From: Robertkochia marina
GTDB taxonomy: Bacteria; Bacteroidota; Bacteroidia; Flavobacteriales; Flavobacteriaceae
DNA: 64,000 bases
Reading direction: 5' to 3'
NCBI RefSeq assembly: GCF_004799345.1
Contig: NZ_SSMC01000003.1
Span: 248,001 to 312,000 of the forward strand
Within the stretch, counting starts at the first letter, position 1, and each line of letters begins with the position of its first letter. Made by a program: the position numbers and the translations under genes. The notes below the pieces were generated by a model. That model was not told the origin of the DNA, made no database searches, and saw only the letters and a program-made list of their open reading frames with translations. Of this stretch, positions 24,281-32,315 are shown one piece after another.

Positions 24281-25741
24281 TTATTTGAATTCAAGACTGT
24301 TGTCAGATAACTTGCTGTATTTCAGAGTCCACATGTCTTTTAAATAATTCTGATAAATCTTCCAGGGGTGTTCTGAACCTTGTTTGGGTAAAACATCTAA
24401 TGCCCGTTTAATATAGCCGGCATCAAAATCCAGTAAAGGTTCTGAATCGTACTTTTGGTGATCGAAACGAGGGGTGCAGGTTGTATACCCATGGGAGTCC
24501 ATATAACCCAGCAGTCGTGCAACATACTGTCCGTTGAGATCGCATTTCAGGGTCCAGGAAGCATTGGTGTACCCTACGGCAATAGCCATATTCGGAATAT
24601 CACTAAACATAACTCCCCGGTAAACATGAAGTTGTGAAGTGTCAACAGGGTTTCCGTTCTTTTGCAGTTCCATGCCTCCCATTAATTTGATCTTCAGTCC
24701 TGTGGCGGTAATAATGATATCGGCATCCAGGACTTCTCCGGAATTGAGTTTTATCCCCTGAGGCAGAAACTCTGCAATAGTATCTGTTACCATGGAGGCC
24801 TCTCCTTTTTTAAGGGCTTTGAAAAGATCGTTATCGGGTACAAGACAAAGTCGTTGGTCCCAGGGGTTGTATCTTGGAGCGAAATGCTTCATATTGACCC
24901 CTTCGCCTAATTGTTCTTTAACCTGGGAGGCTATGAAATTTTTAATCTTCCCCGGCCATTTCCTTGATGCCTGGTAAAGGCCTAGGCTGAAAAGTATGTT
25001 TTTCCACCGGGCCATGGAGTGCGCCCAACTTTTAGGAAAGATCTTTTTAAGGCGGTTAGCGATCTTGTCTTCTCGCGGAAGGTTCAGAATGTAGGTGGGC
25101 GATCGCTGAAGCATATATACATGGGAAGCTTTTTTTGCCAGTTCCGGTACCAGGGTAACGGCTGTGGCTCCGCTTCCGATCACCACGATCTTTTTGTCTG
25201 TATAATCAAGACCTTCAGGCCAATGCTGGGGATGGATGACAGGGCCGTTGAATACCGACGCTTTTTCTTTTAAGGGGTCGTAGCCCTGATCGTAGTCGTA
25301 ATATCCGCTGCAAATAAAAAGAAATCGTGTGGTGTAGGTGGTTTGCGATTGATCGTTGTGAAGTACAGTGATCTCCCAGGTAGCTGAGTCCTCCTGCCAA
25401 TATGCTTTTATGACCTTATGGTCATAGCGTATATGCTTATCGATCCCAAACTTAGCAGCAGTGCTTTTTATGTATTTCAGGATAGAGGGGCCATCTGCTA
25501 TGGCTTGAGGATCTTCCCAGGGGTTAAAAGAGAAGCCCAGGGTATACATATCAGAATCGGAGCGGATTCCCGGGTATTTAAAAAGATCCCAGGTACCACC
25601 CATCTGTTCACGGGCTTCAAAAATGGCATAATTTTTATCGGGACATTTATCCTGTAAGTGATAGGCGGCACCGATTCCGGAGAGACCGGCGCCGATAATG
25701 ATCACATCAAGTGCTTTTACAGCTTCAGCGTTTGGGGTCAT
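24281..25741 (-). CDS. Flavin-containing / Baeyer-Villiger-type monooxygenase
   Basis: An FAD- and NADPH-dependent enzyme of 486 residues. VIIGAGLSGIGAAYHL is the first Rossmann (FAD) site. FNGPVIHPQHW exactly fits the BVMO fingerprint F-x-G-x-x-x-H-x-x-x-W. KIVVIGSGATAVTLVPELA is the second Rossmann (NADPH) site. MGGTWDLFKYPGIRSDSDM is also typical of this group. Start placed at ATG 25739-25741 (MTPNAEAVK); two codons upstream the frame opens with TTG only. Expected reaction: insertion of oxygen into a ketone or oxidation of a soft heteroatom. Substrate unknown. The gene stands alone. Confidence 0.88.
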   Translation of the reverse strand: MTPNAEAVKALDVIIIGAGLSGIGAAYHLQDKCPDKNYAIFEAREQMGGTWDLFKYPGIRSDSDMYTLGFSFNPWEDPQAIADGPSILKYIKSTAAKFGIDKHIRYDHKVIKAYWQEDSATWEITVLHNDQSQTTYTTRFLFICSGYYDYDQGYDPLKEKASVFNGPVIHPQHWPEGLDYTDKKIVVIGSGATAVTLVPELAKKASHVYMLQRSPTYILNLPREDKIANRLKKIFPKSWAHSMARWKNILFSLGLYQASRKWPGKIKNFIASQVKEQLGEGVNMKHFAPRYNPWDQRLCLVPDNDLFKALKKGEASMVTDTIAEFLPQGIKLNSGEVLDADIIITATGLKIKLMGGMELQKNGNPVDTSQLHVYRGVMFSDIPNMAIAVGYTNASWTLKCDLNGQYVARLLGYMDSHGYTTCTPRFDHQKYDSEPLLDFDAGYIKRALDVLPKQGSEHPWKIYQNYLKDMWTLKYSKLSDNSLEFK

Positions 25742-25783
25742 GTACAATAACTTTTTAAGGTCTAAGTTCTTAAAAATATGAAT

Positions 25784-26527
25784 TTATGCTGATTTTACTT
25801 CCGGCTCGGTAAGATTATCCTTAACCAGTTCCAACTCCAGGTTGCTTTCTGATTGTTCCAGGAATTTAAACACTAATCCTGCAATGAGAGCTCCTACGAT
25901 CGGGGCTACCCAAAACAGCCACAGCTGCTCAAGTGCCACACCTTCTGCAAACAGGGCCTGACTGGTACTTCTGGCAGGATTCACCGAGGTGTTGGTAACC
26001 GGAATACTGATAAGGTGGATCAGTGTCAAAGCCAGTCCGATGGCAATTCCGGCAAATCCCTGAGGGGCTTTTTTATGGGTGGCCCCGAGTATTACCATAA
26101 GGAACATAAAGGTGAGAACGATCTCAATGACGAGGGCCGACATCATGCCATACCCGTCAGGCGACAGTTCGCCGTAACCGTTGGCGGCAAAGGTGCCTGT
26201 TTCGAATCCGGCCTTTCCGGAAGCGATCACATATAATAGTGTCGCAGCAAAGATACCGCCGGCAACCTGGGCAATGATGTAGGGTAATAGTTCTTTGGCC
26301 TTGAAGCGGCCTCCCATCCAAAGTCCGATAGAAACTGCCGGGTTTAAATGACATCCGGAAATAGGGCCAATGGCATAGACCATGGTGAGTACTGTGAGTC
26401 CGAAGGCCAGGGAAACCCCGGCAAATCCGATGCCCAGTTCAGGAATTCCTGCCGCCAGAATGGCGCTTCCGCACCCTCCAAAAACCAGCCAGAAAGTGCC
26501 AATGAATTCTGCAATATACTTTCTCAT
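25784..26527 (-). CDS. aqpZ: Aquaporin Z-like water channel
   Basis: A 247-residue MIP-family protein with six membrane helices and both half-helix motifs: NPA at 62-64 ([12 protein letters not shown]) and NPA at 183-185 followed by Arg186 ([10 protein letters not shown]). Residues after the second NPA match the water-selective filter. The charged C-terminal tail (about 225-247) is longer than in E. coli AqpZ. It lies upstream of the monooxygenase gene (42 bp), but the functions look unrelated. Confidence 0.93.
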   Translation of the reverse strand: MRKYIAEFIGTFWLVFGGCGSAILAAGIPELGIGFAGVSLAFGLTVLTMVYAIGPISGCHLNPAVSIGLWMGGRFKAKELLPYIIAQVAGGIFAATLLYVIASGKAGFETGTFAANGYGELSPDGYGMMSALVIEIVLTFMFLMVILGATHKKAPQGFAGIAIGLALTLIHLISIPVTNTSVNPARSTSQALFAEGVALEQLWLFWVAPIVGALIAGLVFKFLEQSESNLELELVKDNLTEPEVKSA

Positions 26528-27050
26528 TGTAGTATGTATTTAATAAGGATTAATAGATCCAAAGGATAGAAGGCTGGAAGATGGCGGGAAGGGAACAATG
26601 ATATTTGGTACAGAAATTTCTGTACGCAGATTAAAAATAGTAAAAATAATTGTAAATCAAGTAGTTGCGGTTTTCGGTTTGAAATTAGCCGTGAGCGGTG
26701 GTTATTAGGCACCTAAGTCACTAAGCTCTCAAACTCGTCTCTCCAACTCGTTCCTGTTACGGGAGATTGCCCTGCTTTATTTCATAAAGCCTGTCGGCAA
26801 ACAGGCCTGACATCGGCAGACAGGTGCCACGCTAAAAGCGTGGTGTATCGAGAACATTTTAGGATCACCAGCCTCTCGATACGATCCTGCTCTGCAGGAT
26901 CACTCGAGGTGACCCTCGTCATCCCCCTCCACAAGAAATCAAATTTCAGCGGTCCTGTCTACCGACAGGTAGACTTGCAAAGACGATTAGACTCAATCTT
27001 CACCCTAAAACCCAAACTCGTCCCTGAAACTCAAACCTCAAACTCAAATC
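26528..27050. other. Repeat-containing intergenic region
   Basis: No gene seen. It contains degenerate copies of the CCTGCCTG-type palindrome (for example gcctgtcggcaaacaggc near 26788 and cctgtctaccgacagg near 26957), gctctgcaggatc-type short hairpins near 26885-26905, one copy of the ctccacaagaaatcaaatttcag motif (26920-26950), and words of the tcgtccctgaaactc type next to the cupin gene. Confidence 0.55.
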
Positions 27051-27416
27051 TCAACCTTCCTCCCGGTTCGCTTTGTCAAGGGTAAAAGCAGGGGTACAAA
27101 CCGCAATGTATTCGCATTCTTCAGGAAAAGGGTTGGAATATTGAACGCGTACGCCTCTTTGAATATGGATAGATTGTCCGGCTTCGAGGATCACCTTTTC
27201 TCCGTCAATGACAAATTGTTTTTTACCCCTGATGATATAGGTGTATTCATCAAATTCCGGGGTCTGTTGGGGTTCACTCCAATGGGGAGGTGCAACCATA
27301 TGGGCAAGACTGAGTTGTGCATTGTTTGTGGCGACAACCCCGTGGTGTTCTTCGATCAGTTTCCCGTCGGTGGTGGGTACCCTGAAGGGGGCTGTTTGTA
27401 CAGTGTATTTTTTCAT
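27051..27416 (-). CDS. Cupin-domain protein
   Basis: A 121-residue single-domain cupin. HMVAPPHWSEPQQTPEFDEYTYIIRG supplies the first cupin motif (His, Glu, Glu ligands), and the second motif region reads GQSIHIQRGVRVQYSNPFPEECEYI, in which the usual His is not obvious. Small cupins bind a metal or small ligand and may be isomerases, dioxygenases or sensors. It overlaps the HerA-like ATPase gene by 4 bases (ATGA), so it is translationally coupled to it. No specific function can be assigned. Confidence 0.8.
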   Translation of the reverse strand: MKKYTVQTAPFRVPTTDGKLIEEHHGVVATNNAQLSLAHMVAPPHWSEPQQTPEFDEYTYIIRGKKQFVIDGEKVILEAGQSIHIQRGVRVQYSNPFPEECEYIAVCTPAFTLDKANREEG

Positions 27417-28924
27417 CGTTTTCTCATAGCTTTATTTAAAATTCCCATAACCCCTCTAATAAAGGTGGCACTGGTTAACACTTTGATCACCGGATTCATG
27501 CGGGTGCTGCTGCGAGATGTGGTGCGCTGTCTATCGGTGCGGGCCTGCTCCCGGAGTTCTTCTTCCTGAGCTTTTTTAATCTTTTCATTCAGAAGTTCAT
27601 AGGCACTTTCCCGGTCGATAACTTCCTCGTATTTACTTTTAAGAGTGGAGGAGGAGATGAGGTTATGTAATTCATCTTCAGTGAGAATATCCATCCTGCT
27701 CATGGGTGCCCTCATTAAGGTGGCGGCCAGGGGAGTGGGTCTTCCTTTTTCGTCAAGGGCGGTTACCAGGGCTTCTCCGATCCCAAGGCTGGTTAGCACT
27801 TCCGCAGTATTGTAATAGTCGGTTAACGGATAATTCTCTGCGGTCATTTTAATGGCTTTCCGGTCTTTGGCAGTAAATGCCCTCAGGGCATGCTGTATCT
27901 TGAGTCCTAACTGGGAAAGTACTTCTTCCGGGACATCGGTGGGGGTTTGGGTGATAAAAAATATTCCTACCCCTTTAGAGCGGATGAGTTTGATGATGCT
28001 GTTGATCTGTTCTAACAGGGCATCAGAGGCCTGATCGAATATCAAATGAGCCTCGTCAATAAAGATCACCAGCTCCGGACGGTCCTGGTCGCCGATCTCA
28101 GGGAAACGGCTGTAGATCTCTGCCAGGAGGCTGAGCATGAAGGTGGAGAACAGTTTAGGTTTATCCTGAATATCGGTCAGGCGGATCACATTGATGTACC
28201 CATATCCGTTGTCGTCAAGGCGCATCAGGTCGTCGGTATCAAAAGAGCGTTCTCCGAAGAAAAGATCGGCACCCTGCTGCTCAAGTTCTACGATCTTTCT
28301 CAGGATGGCACCGGTTGAGGAGGTGGAGATACGACCATAGGCATTTTGAAATTCTTCCTTCCCTTCCTCGGTGGCAAATCGAAGGATCTTTTTCAGGTCT
28401 TTCAGGTCCAGCAATGGAAGTTCATTGTCGTCACAATATTTGAAGATCACTGCCATGATACCCTGTTGGGTTTCTGAAAGATCGAGAATACGAGAGAGGA
28501 GGACAGGTCCGAATTCAGAGACCGTGGCCCTCAGCCTGACACCTCCCTGTTGAGACAAGGTCATGACTTCAATGGGAAACCCCTTAGGCTCGTAACCAAG
28601 TCCGATGGCATTCATGCGTTCATCGATCTTCGGATGTGGTGTTCCGGGTTTTGCAAGGCCGCTGAGGTCACCTTTCAGGTCCATAAGTAAAACGGGAATG
28701 CCTTTGGCAGACAATTGCTCTGCCATGACCTGTAATGATTTAGTTTTACCTGTTCCCGTTGCCCCGGCGATCAGTCCGTGACGATTCATGGTTTTTAAGG
28801 GGATCTTGACCAGGGTGTTCGTCAAGGTTTCTCCATTGAGCATGGCAGCGCCCATTTCGAGGGCTTCCCCTTTACTGGTGTAGCCGGTTTCTATAGCGGC
28901 TCTGAAATTCTCAGCGTTTTGCAT
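27413..28924 (-). CDS. HerA-like ATPase, DUF853/YjgR family
   Basis: A 503-residue P-loop ATPase of the FtsK-HerA superfamily. The Walker A loop is AGATGTGKTKSLQVM (about residues 53-67), the Walker B is LVIFIDEAHLIFD, and a sensor/arginine-finger region surrounds GVGIFFITQTPTDVPEEVLSQLG. Members of this family (E. coli YjgR) are hexameric translocase-like ATPases without a settled function. The C-terminal tail is basic (RTDRQRTTSRSSTRMNP), possibly nucleic-acid binding. No NurA nuclease is nearby, unlike archaeal HerA. Its only coupled neighbour is the cupin gene. Confidence 0.88.
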   Translation of the reverse strand: MQNAENFRAAIETGYTSKGEALEMGAAMLNGETLTNTLVKIPLKTMNRHGLIAGATGTGKTKSLQVMAEQLSAKGIPVLLMDLKGDLSGLAKPGTPHPKIDERMNAIGLGYEPKGFPIEVMTLSQQGGVRLRATVSEFGPVLLSRILDLSETQQGIMAVIFKYCDDNELPLLDLKDLKKILRFATEEGKEEFQNAYGRISTSSTGAILRKIVELEQQGADLFFGERSFDTDDLMRLDDNGYGYINVIRLTDIQDKPKLFSTFMLSLLAEIYSRFPEIGDQDRPELVIFIDEAHLIFDQASDALLEQINSIIKLIRSKGVGIFFITQTPTDVPEEVLSQLGLKIQHALRAFTAKDRKAIKMTAENYPLTDYYNTAEVLTSLGIGEALVTALDEKGRPTPLAATLMRAPMSRMDILTEDELHNLISSSTLKSKYEEVIDRESAYELLNEKIKKAQEEELREQARTDRQRTTSRSSTRMNPVIKVLTSATFIRGVMGILNKAMRKR

Positions 28925-29097
28925 GTAGATGGATGTTTCTACTAAATTACAGGATTTTTTAAGAATTGACGATGGTACGGAGGTACGGAGTTACGAGGTG
29001 ATTTTAGTGGTTTGCCGGTGAAGGAATGTCTTATTAGAAACGGCCGATAAGGAATTGGCACACCCCTTCCGGCTGTACCTCCGACAGCGAATCCACT

Positions 29098-29165
29098 GCG
29101 CTATCCGGCTCCTTCACTAAAATGGTTCACTGAACCATTTCTTAACGCTCGGCCCTCCCTGAGAG
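29098..29165 (-). repeat. Family-1 variable-hairpin repeat, copy B
   Basis: Read on the minus strand: agggagggccgagcgttaag, stem AAATGGTTC with loop AGT and GAACCATTT, then tagtgaaggagccggatagcgc. Flanks match copy A at 372-440 while the stem sequence is entirely different. Confidence 0.7.
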
Positions 29166-29362
29166 GGGAAGATGGTTTTGCAGGGCAAAACCGGATGGGG
29201 TCGTTGTATTTTACAATAAAAGCCGTGTGATTCGTCATACCACTACACAAGAAATCAAAATTCAGGAAATTCGCGAAGACGCGGTGACCCTGATCGCTTC
29301 GTACCCACGTAACCCGTAACTGAAAACTGCAAACTGCAAACTGTAAACTCCTTCCTAAGTTG

Positions 29363-29370
29363 TATCTTTG
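29363..29370 (+). promoter_or_regulatory. -7 promoter box of queE
   Basis: TATCTTTG matches TAnnTTTG and ends only 5 bp before the queE ATG at 29376. Transcription from it would start at or next to the start codon, giving a leaderless or nearly leaderless mRNA. Confidence 0.55.
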
Positions 29371-29375
29371 CCCCC

Positions 29376-30008
29376 ATGGAAAAAAGCGAGGTACTGGCAT
29401 TAGTAGATAAGGGAGAGATGCTGCCCCTGATGGAGGAGTTTTATACCATTCAGGGAGAGGGCTATCACAAGGGCACCGCTGCCTATTTTATTCGGGTAGG
29501 AGGCTGTGATGTGGGCTGTCACTGGTGTGATGTGAAAGAAAGCTGGAATGCAGCGACCCACCCACCCACCCACGTAGACCACATCGTTGACAATGCCGCA
29601 CGTTACTCCGATACCATTGTGATCACAGGGGGCGAACCCCTTACATGGGATATGAACCCGCTTACCCAAAAACTAAAAGCCAAAGGCCTCAAGATCCATA
29701 TCGAAACCTCCGGCGCCTATCCGCTCACCGGTACGTGGGATTGGATCTGCCTGTCGCCTAAAAAGATGAAATTGCCCAAAGAGGAGGTCTACCAAAAGGC
29801 CCATGAGCTCAAGGTGATCATCTATAACCGTCACGATTTTACCTTTGCCGAAGAACAGGCTGCCAAGGTCAATGAAAATTGTATTCTCTACCTTCAGCCC
29901 GAGTGGAGTAAACGGGAGAAAATGATCCCGGAGATCGTTGACTATGTCATGAAACACCCGAAATGGAAGGTCTCACTGCAGACGCATAAGTATTTGAATA
30001 TTCCTTAG
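29376..30008 (+). CDS. queE: 7-carboxy-7-deazaguanine synthase QueE
   Basis: Radical-SAM enzyme of the queuosine/7-deazaguanine pathway, converting carboxy-tetrahydropterin to 7-carboxy-7-deazaguanine. The 210-residue protein starts with the substrate segment FYTIQGEGYHKGTAAYFIRVGG, followed by the cluster motif C44-x3-C48-x2-C51 (CDVGCHWC) and ITGGEPLTWD. The ATG follows a -7 box by 5 bases, with no room for a Shine-Dalgarno sequence. No other que genes are in the window. Confidence 0.93.
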   Translation: MEKSEVLALVDKGEMLPLMEEFYTIQGEGYHKGTAAYFIRVGGCDVGCHWCDVKESWNAATHPPTHVDHIVDNAARYSDTIVITGGEPLTWDMNPLTQKLKAKGLKIHIETSGAYPLTGTWDWICLSPKKMKLPKEEVYQKAHELKVIIYNRHDFTFAEEQAAKVNENCILYLQPEWSKREKMIPEIVDYVMKHPKWKVSLQTHKYLNIP

Positions 30009-30135
30009 AGAGTAGAGAGTCGGGAGTCGGGAGTTGTGAAGTTACGAGGTTACGGGGTTACGAAGTAAAAGCCTGTAAACTCTAGCTATTATCAATTCTG
30101 TCCTAAGCCTGACAAAAAATCTGTTGAAAAACTAA

Positions 30136-30174
30136 CAGATCGCCACGTCAGCCGAGGGCTGCCTCGCGATGACA
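30136..30174 (-). repeat. Family-2 variable-hairpin repeat, minus-strand copy
   Basis: On the minus strand: tgtcatcgcgagg, stem CAGCC with loop CTC and GGCTG, then acgtggcgatctg. Same flanks as the plus-strand copy at 5402-5450 with a different perfect stem. Confidence 0.55.
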
Positions 30175-30204
30175 ACTGCAAACTGCAAACTGCTATCTGC
30201 AAAC

Positions 30205-30906
30205 TCACCTTAGGGTAATCCGTGCCAGATAATCATAATGCTCGCCCTCCAGCACCATTTCGCAGTGCAACCCTACCGAATGGGCGATCTCTTCCAGTCT
30301 GTCGTAGTCAAGGTATAGCCACGGAAAACTTTCTTTTTCATCGCCGTAGTGTACGGTAAACATAAGTTCCCCATAATATCGATCACCGGGCACCCATTTG
30401 CCGCCATCATCGTCTTCATCGTACATATAGATCAGGTCTGATGAATCGAGCAGGATCTGCCCGCCCTCAGCAAGCAGGTCTTTCAGGTAGGTGAGTCCGT
30501 CGGCAACATTGTAGAGTTTGCCAAGGATTCCTGAACCGTTCATAAGCAAGAGTATGGTATCGTATTTTTCTTCCTGCCAGTGGTAGAGGTCGGTAACCTC
30601 GGCCGTTTTTACTCCGCGCATTTTGGCGGTGCGAACTGACCAGGGCGATATATCGATGGCCGTTACTTCCAGTCCTCTTTCCTGCAGGTATAAGGCATGG
30701 CTTCCGGCTCCACACCCCACATCCAATACATGACCCTTACTCAGGTCTAGCGCCTTTTGCTCTAAAGGAGGCATGGCTTCATACCCTCTCAGCATATAAT
30801 CTACCGGGAATTCCTCGGGTTCAGAAATGCTCGTTTCGGTAAAAACGGTATGCTCCCGGTTTCCCATAAATTCGTCGTAGATGGCCTTTCCCAGCAGGTC
30901 TTTCAT
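30205..30906 (-). CDS. Class I SAM-dependent methyltransferase
   Basis: A 233-residue soluble enzyme. HVLDVGCGAGSHALYLQERG is the SAM-binding motif I, LEVTAIDISPWSV carries the acidic end of strand beta-2, and YDTILLLMNGSGILG is motif IV. The N-terminal segment (about 60 residues) and the C-terminal strands (YLDYDRLEEIAHSVGLHCEMV) are common in small-molecule methyltransferases. Substrate unknown. It is divergent from the YkgJ gene with 30 bp between the start codons, so both promoters overlap. Confidence 0.85.
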   Translation of the reverse strand: MKDLLGKAIYDEFMGNREHTVFTETSISEPEEFPVDYMLRGYEAMPPLEQKALDLSKGHVLDVGCGAGSHALYLQERGLEVTAIDISPWSVRTAKMRGVKTAEVTDLYHWQEEKYDTILLLMNGSGILGKLYNVADGLTYLKDLLAEGGQILLDSSDLIYMYDEDDDGGKWVPGDRYYGELMFTVHYGDEKESFPWLYLDYDRLEEIAHSVGLHCEMVLEGEHYDYLARITLR

Positions 30907-30924
30907 TGAGCTGATATTTGTGAT

Positions 30925-30932
30925 TACCTTTG
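30925..30932 (+). promoter_or_regulatory. -7 promoter box of the YkgJ-family gene
   Basis: TACCTTTG fits TAnnTTTG, and a TTG lies 16 bp upstream (30906-30908), overlapping the start codon of the divergent methyltransferase gene. Only 4 bases separate the box from the ATG at 30937, pointing to a leaderless transcript. Confidence 0.5.
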
Positions 30933-30936
30933 CACT

Positions 30937-31431
30937 ATGGATGAATTGTTGAAGTCGTTGCCGCAGTTGGCCAAAGATAAGAATAAAGAGAACAAAAAGT
31001 TCTTTGCACGCCTAAAGAAAAGGCCCCCAAAACACCTTGACAGGCTGATGCAGGAATTGCACGACGAAGAGTTTGAACGCACCGATTGCCTGGACTGTGC
31101 CAATTGCTGTAAAACCACAGGCCCCCTGTTTACCAATGCCGATATTGAGCGTATTGCTAAATTTTTGAAAATGAAACCCCAACAGTTCGTTGAAAAATAC
31201 CTGAGGGTTGATGAGGATAAGGATCATGTGCTCCAACAGGTTCCCTGTACTTTTCTCGATAGCGATAATTATTGTCTGATCTATGAGGTGCGGCCCAAAG
31301 CCTGCAGGGAGTACCCACATACCGATCGGAAAAACTTTCACCAGATCACGAACCTTACCCTGAAAAATACAGCCATCTGTCCTGCCGCCTTTCGCATAGT
31401 AGAGGAAATGAAAAAGCGATTGCCTAAATAG
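30937..31431 (+). CDS. YkgJ-family cysteine-cluster protein
   Basis: A 164-residue soluble protein of the zinc/iron-chelating YkgJ family. The Cys pattern is CLDCANCCKTTGPLF, then CTFLDSDNYCLIYEVRPKACREYPH, then ICPAAF near the C-terminus. These cysteines probably hold a metal or Fe-S centre; the biochemical role of the family is not settled. The N-terminal 45 residues are basic and helical. The sterol-desaturase-family gene follows by 23 bp, probably in one operon. Confidence 0.85.
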   Translation: MDELLKSLPQLAKDKNKENKKFFARLKKRPPKHLDRLMQELHDEEFERTDCLDCANCCKTTGPLFTNADIERIAKFLKMKPQQFVEKYLRVDEDKDHVLQQVPCTFLDSDNYCLIYEVRPKACREYPHTDRKNFHQITNLTLKNTAICPAAFRIVEEMKKRLPK

Positions 31432-31454
31432 GCCGAAGTTTATATCTTACGGCC

Positions 31455-32315
31455 ATGGAAACCATTATCAACTACTTCGAAACCATCCCCTCATCACACA
31501 GAAGCCTTATCCTGGTTTCGGGGATCACCTTTTTTTGGCTGCTTGAATATGCAACCCCATTGTTCAAATTCGATTACAGGAAGTTCAGGCACGCCTGGCC
31601 CAATTTATTTTTTACCCTCACCACCATCGTTATCAATTTCGTTCTGGCCTTTATCCTGTTAAAAACGAGCGACTGGACCGTGGCCAATGGTTTTGGGGTG
31701 TTGCAATGGCTTGATGCGCCTTTATGGGTCACTGTGGTTTTGGGAGTATTATTGATGGATCTCATTGGAGCCTGGCTCGCACATTGGGTGCAACACAAGA
31801 TCAGGCCACTTTGGATGTTTCACCTCATCCATCATACCGATAACCACGTAGATACCACCACCGCTAACAGACACCATCCGGGAGAGAGTGTTATCCGTTT
31901 TATTTTTACCACCCTGGCTACCTTTATTCTTGGTGCTCCCGTTGCCATCATCATGTTATACCAATCCCTGAGTGTGGTATTCTCTCAATTTAATCACGCC
32001 AATATAGAGTTGCCGAAAAAACTGGACGATATCATCAGCTGGATCATTGTTTCCCCTGATATGCATAAGGTGCACCACCATTATGTGTTACCCTATACGG
32101 ATACCAATTATGGGAACATCTTTTCTGTCTGGGATCGGTTGTTTGGTACCTTTGCTAAAATGCGTAATGAAGACCTGGTCTATGGCGTGGATACCTATCC
32201 TGATGTCGACTCCAATGCCAAGATCAACAAACTGTTGAAACTGCCATTTGAGGGCTACAGGGCACCTGAAGGAGCTAAGTTTGAAGGGACCGGCCTTAAA
32301 GAATCTCAGGGATAG
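31455..32315 (+). CDS. Sterol desaturase / fatty-acid hydroxylase family membrane protein
   Basis: A 286-residue di-iron membrane oxygenase. Four or more helices occur in the first 110 residues, then the histidine clusters HWVQHK, HLIHHTDNHVD, RHHPGES and HKVHHHYVLPYTD, which bind the two irons. NYGNIFSVWDRLFGTF after the last cluster is typical of the family. Possible substrates are carotenoids, hopanoids or fatty acids. Its last 10 bases overlap the end of the convergent NamZ-like gene. Confidence 0.87.
   Translation: METIINYFETIPSSHRSLILVSGITFFWLLEYATPLFKFDYRKFRHAWPNLFFTLTTIVINFVLAFILLKTSDWTVANGFGVLQWLDAPLWVTVVLGVLLMDLIGAWLAHWVQHKIRPLWMFHLIHHTDNHVDTTTANRHHPGESVIRFIFTTLATFILGAPVAIIMLYQSLSVVFSQFNHANIELPKKLDDIISWIIVSPDMHKVHHHYVLPYTDTNYGNIFSVWDRLFGTFAKMRNEDLVYGVDTYPDVDSNAKINKLLKLPFEGYRAPEGAKFEGTGLKESQG

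Larger units (their letters stand above)
28925..29375. other. Repeat-containing intergenic region upstream of queE
   Basis: No gene seen. Contents: gtacggag words near 28972-28995, the family-1 hairpin repeat copy B (29098-29165), a GGTTTTGC-CCT-GCAAAACC hairpin (on the minus strand, near 29172-29192), the actacacaagaaatcaaaattcagg motif (29240-29265), and actgcaaactgcaaactg words before the queE promoter. Confidence 0.55.
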
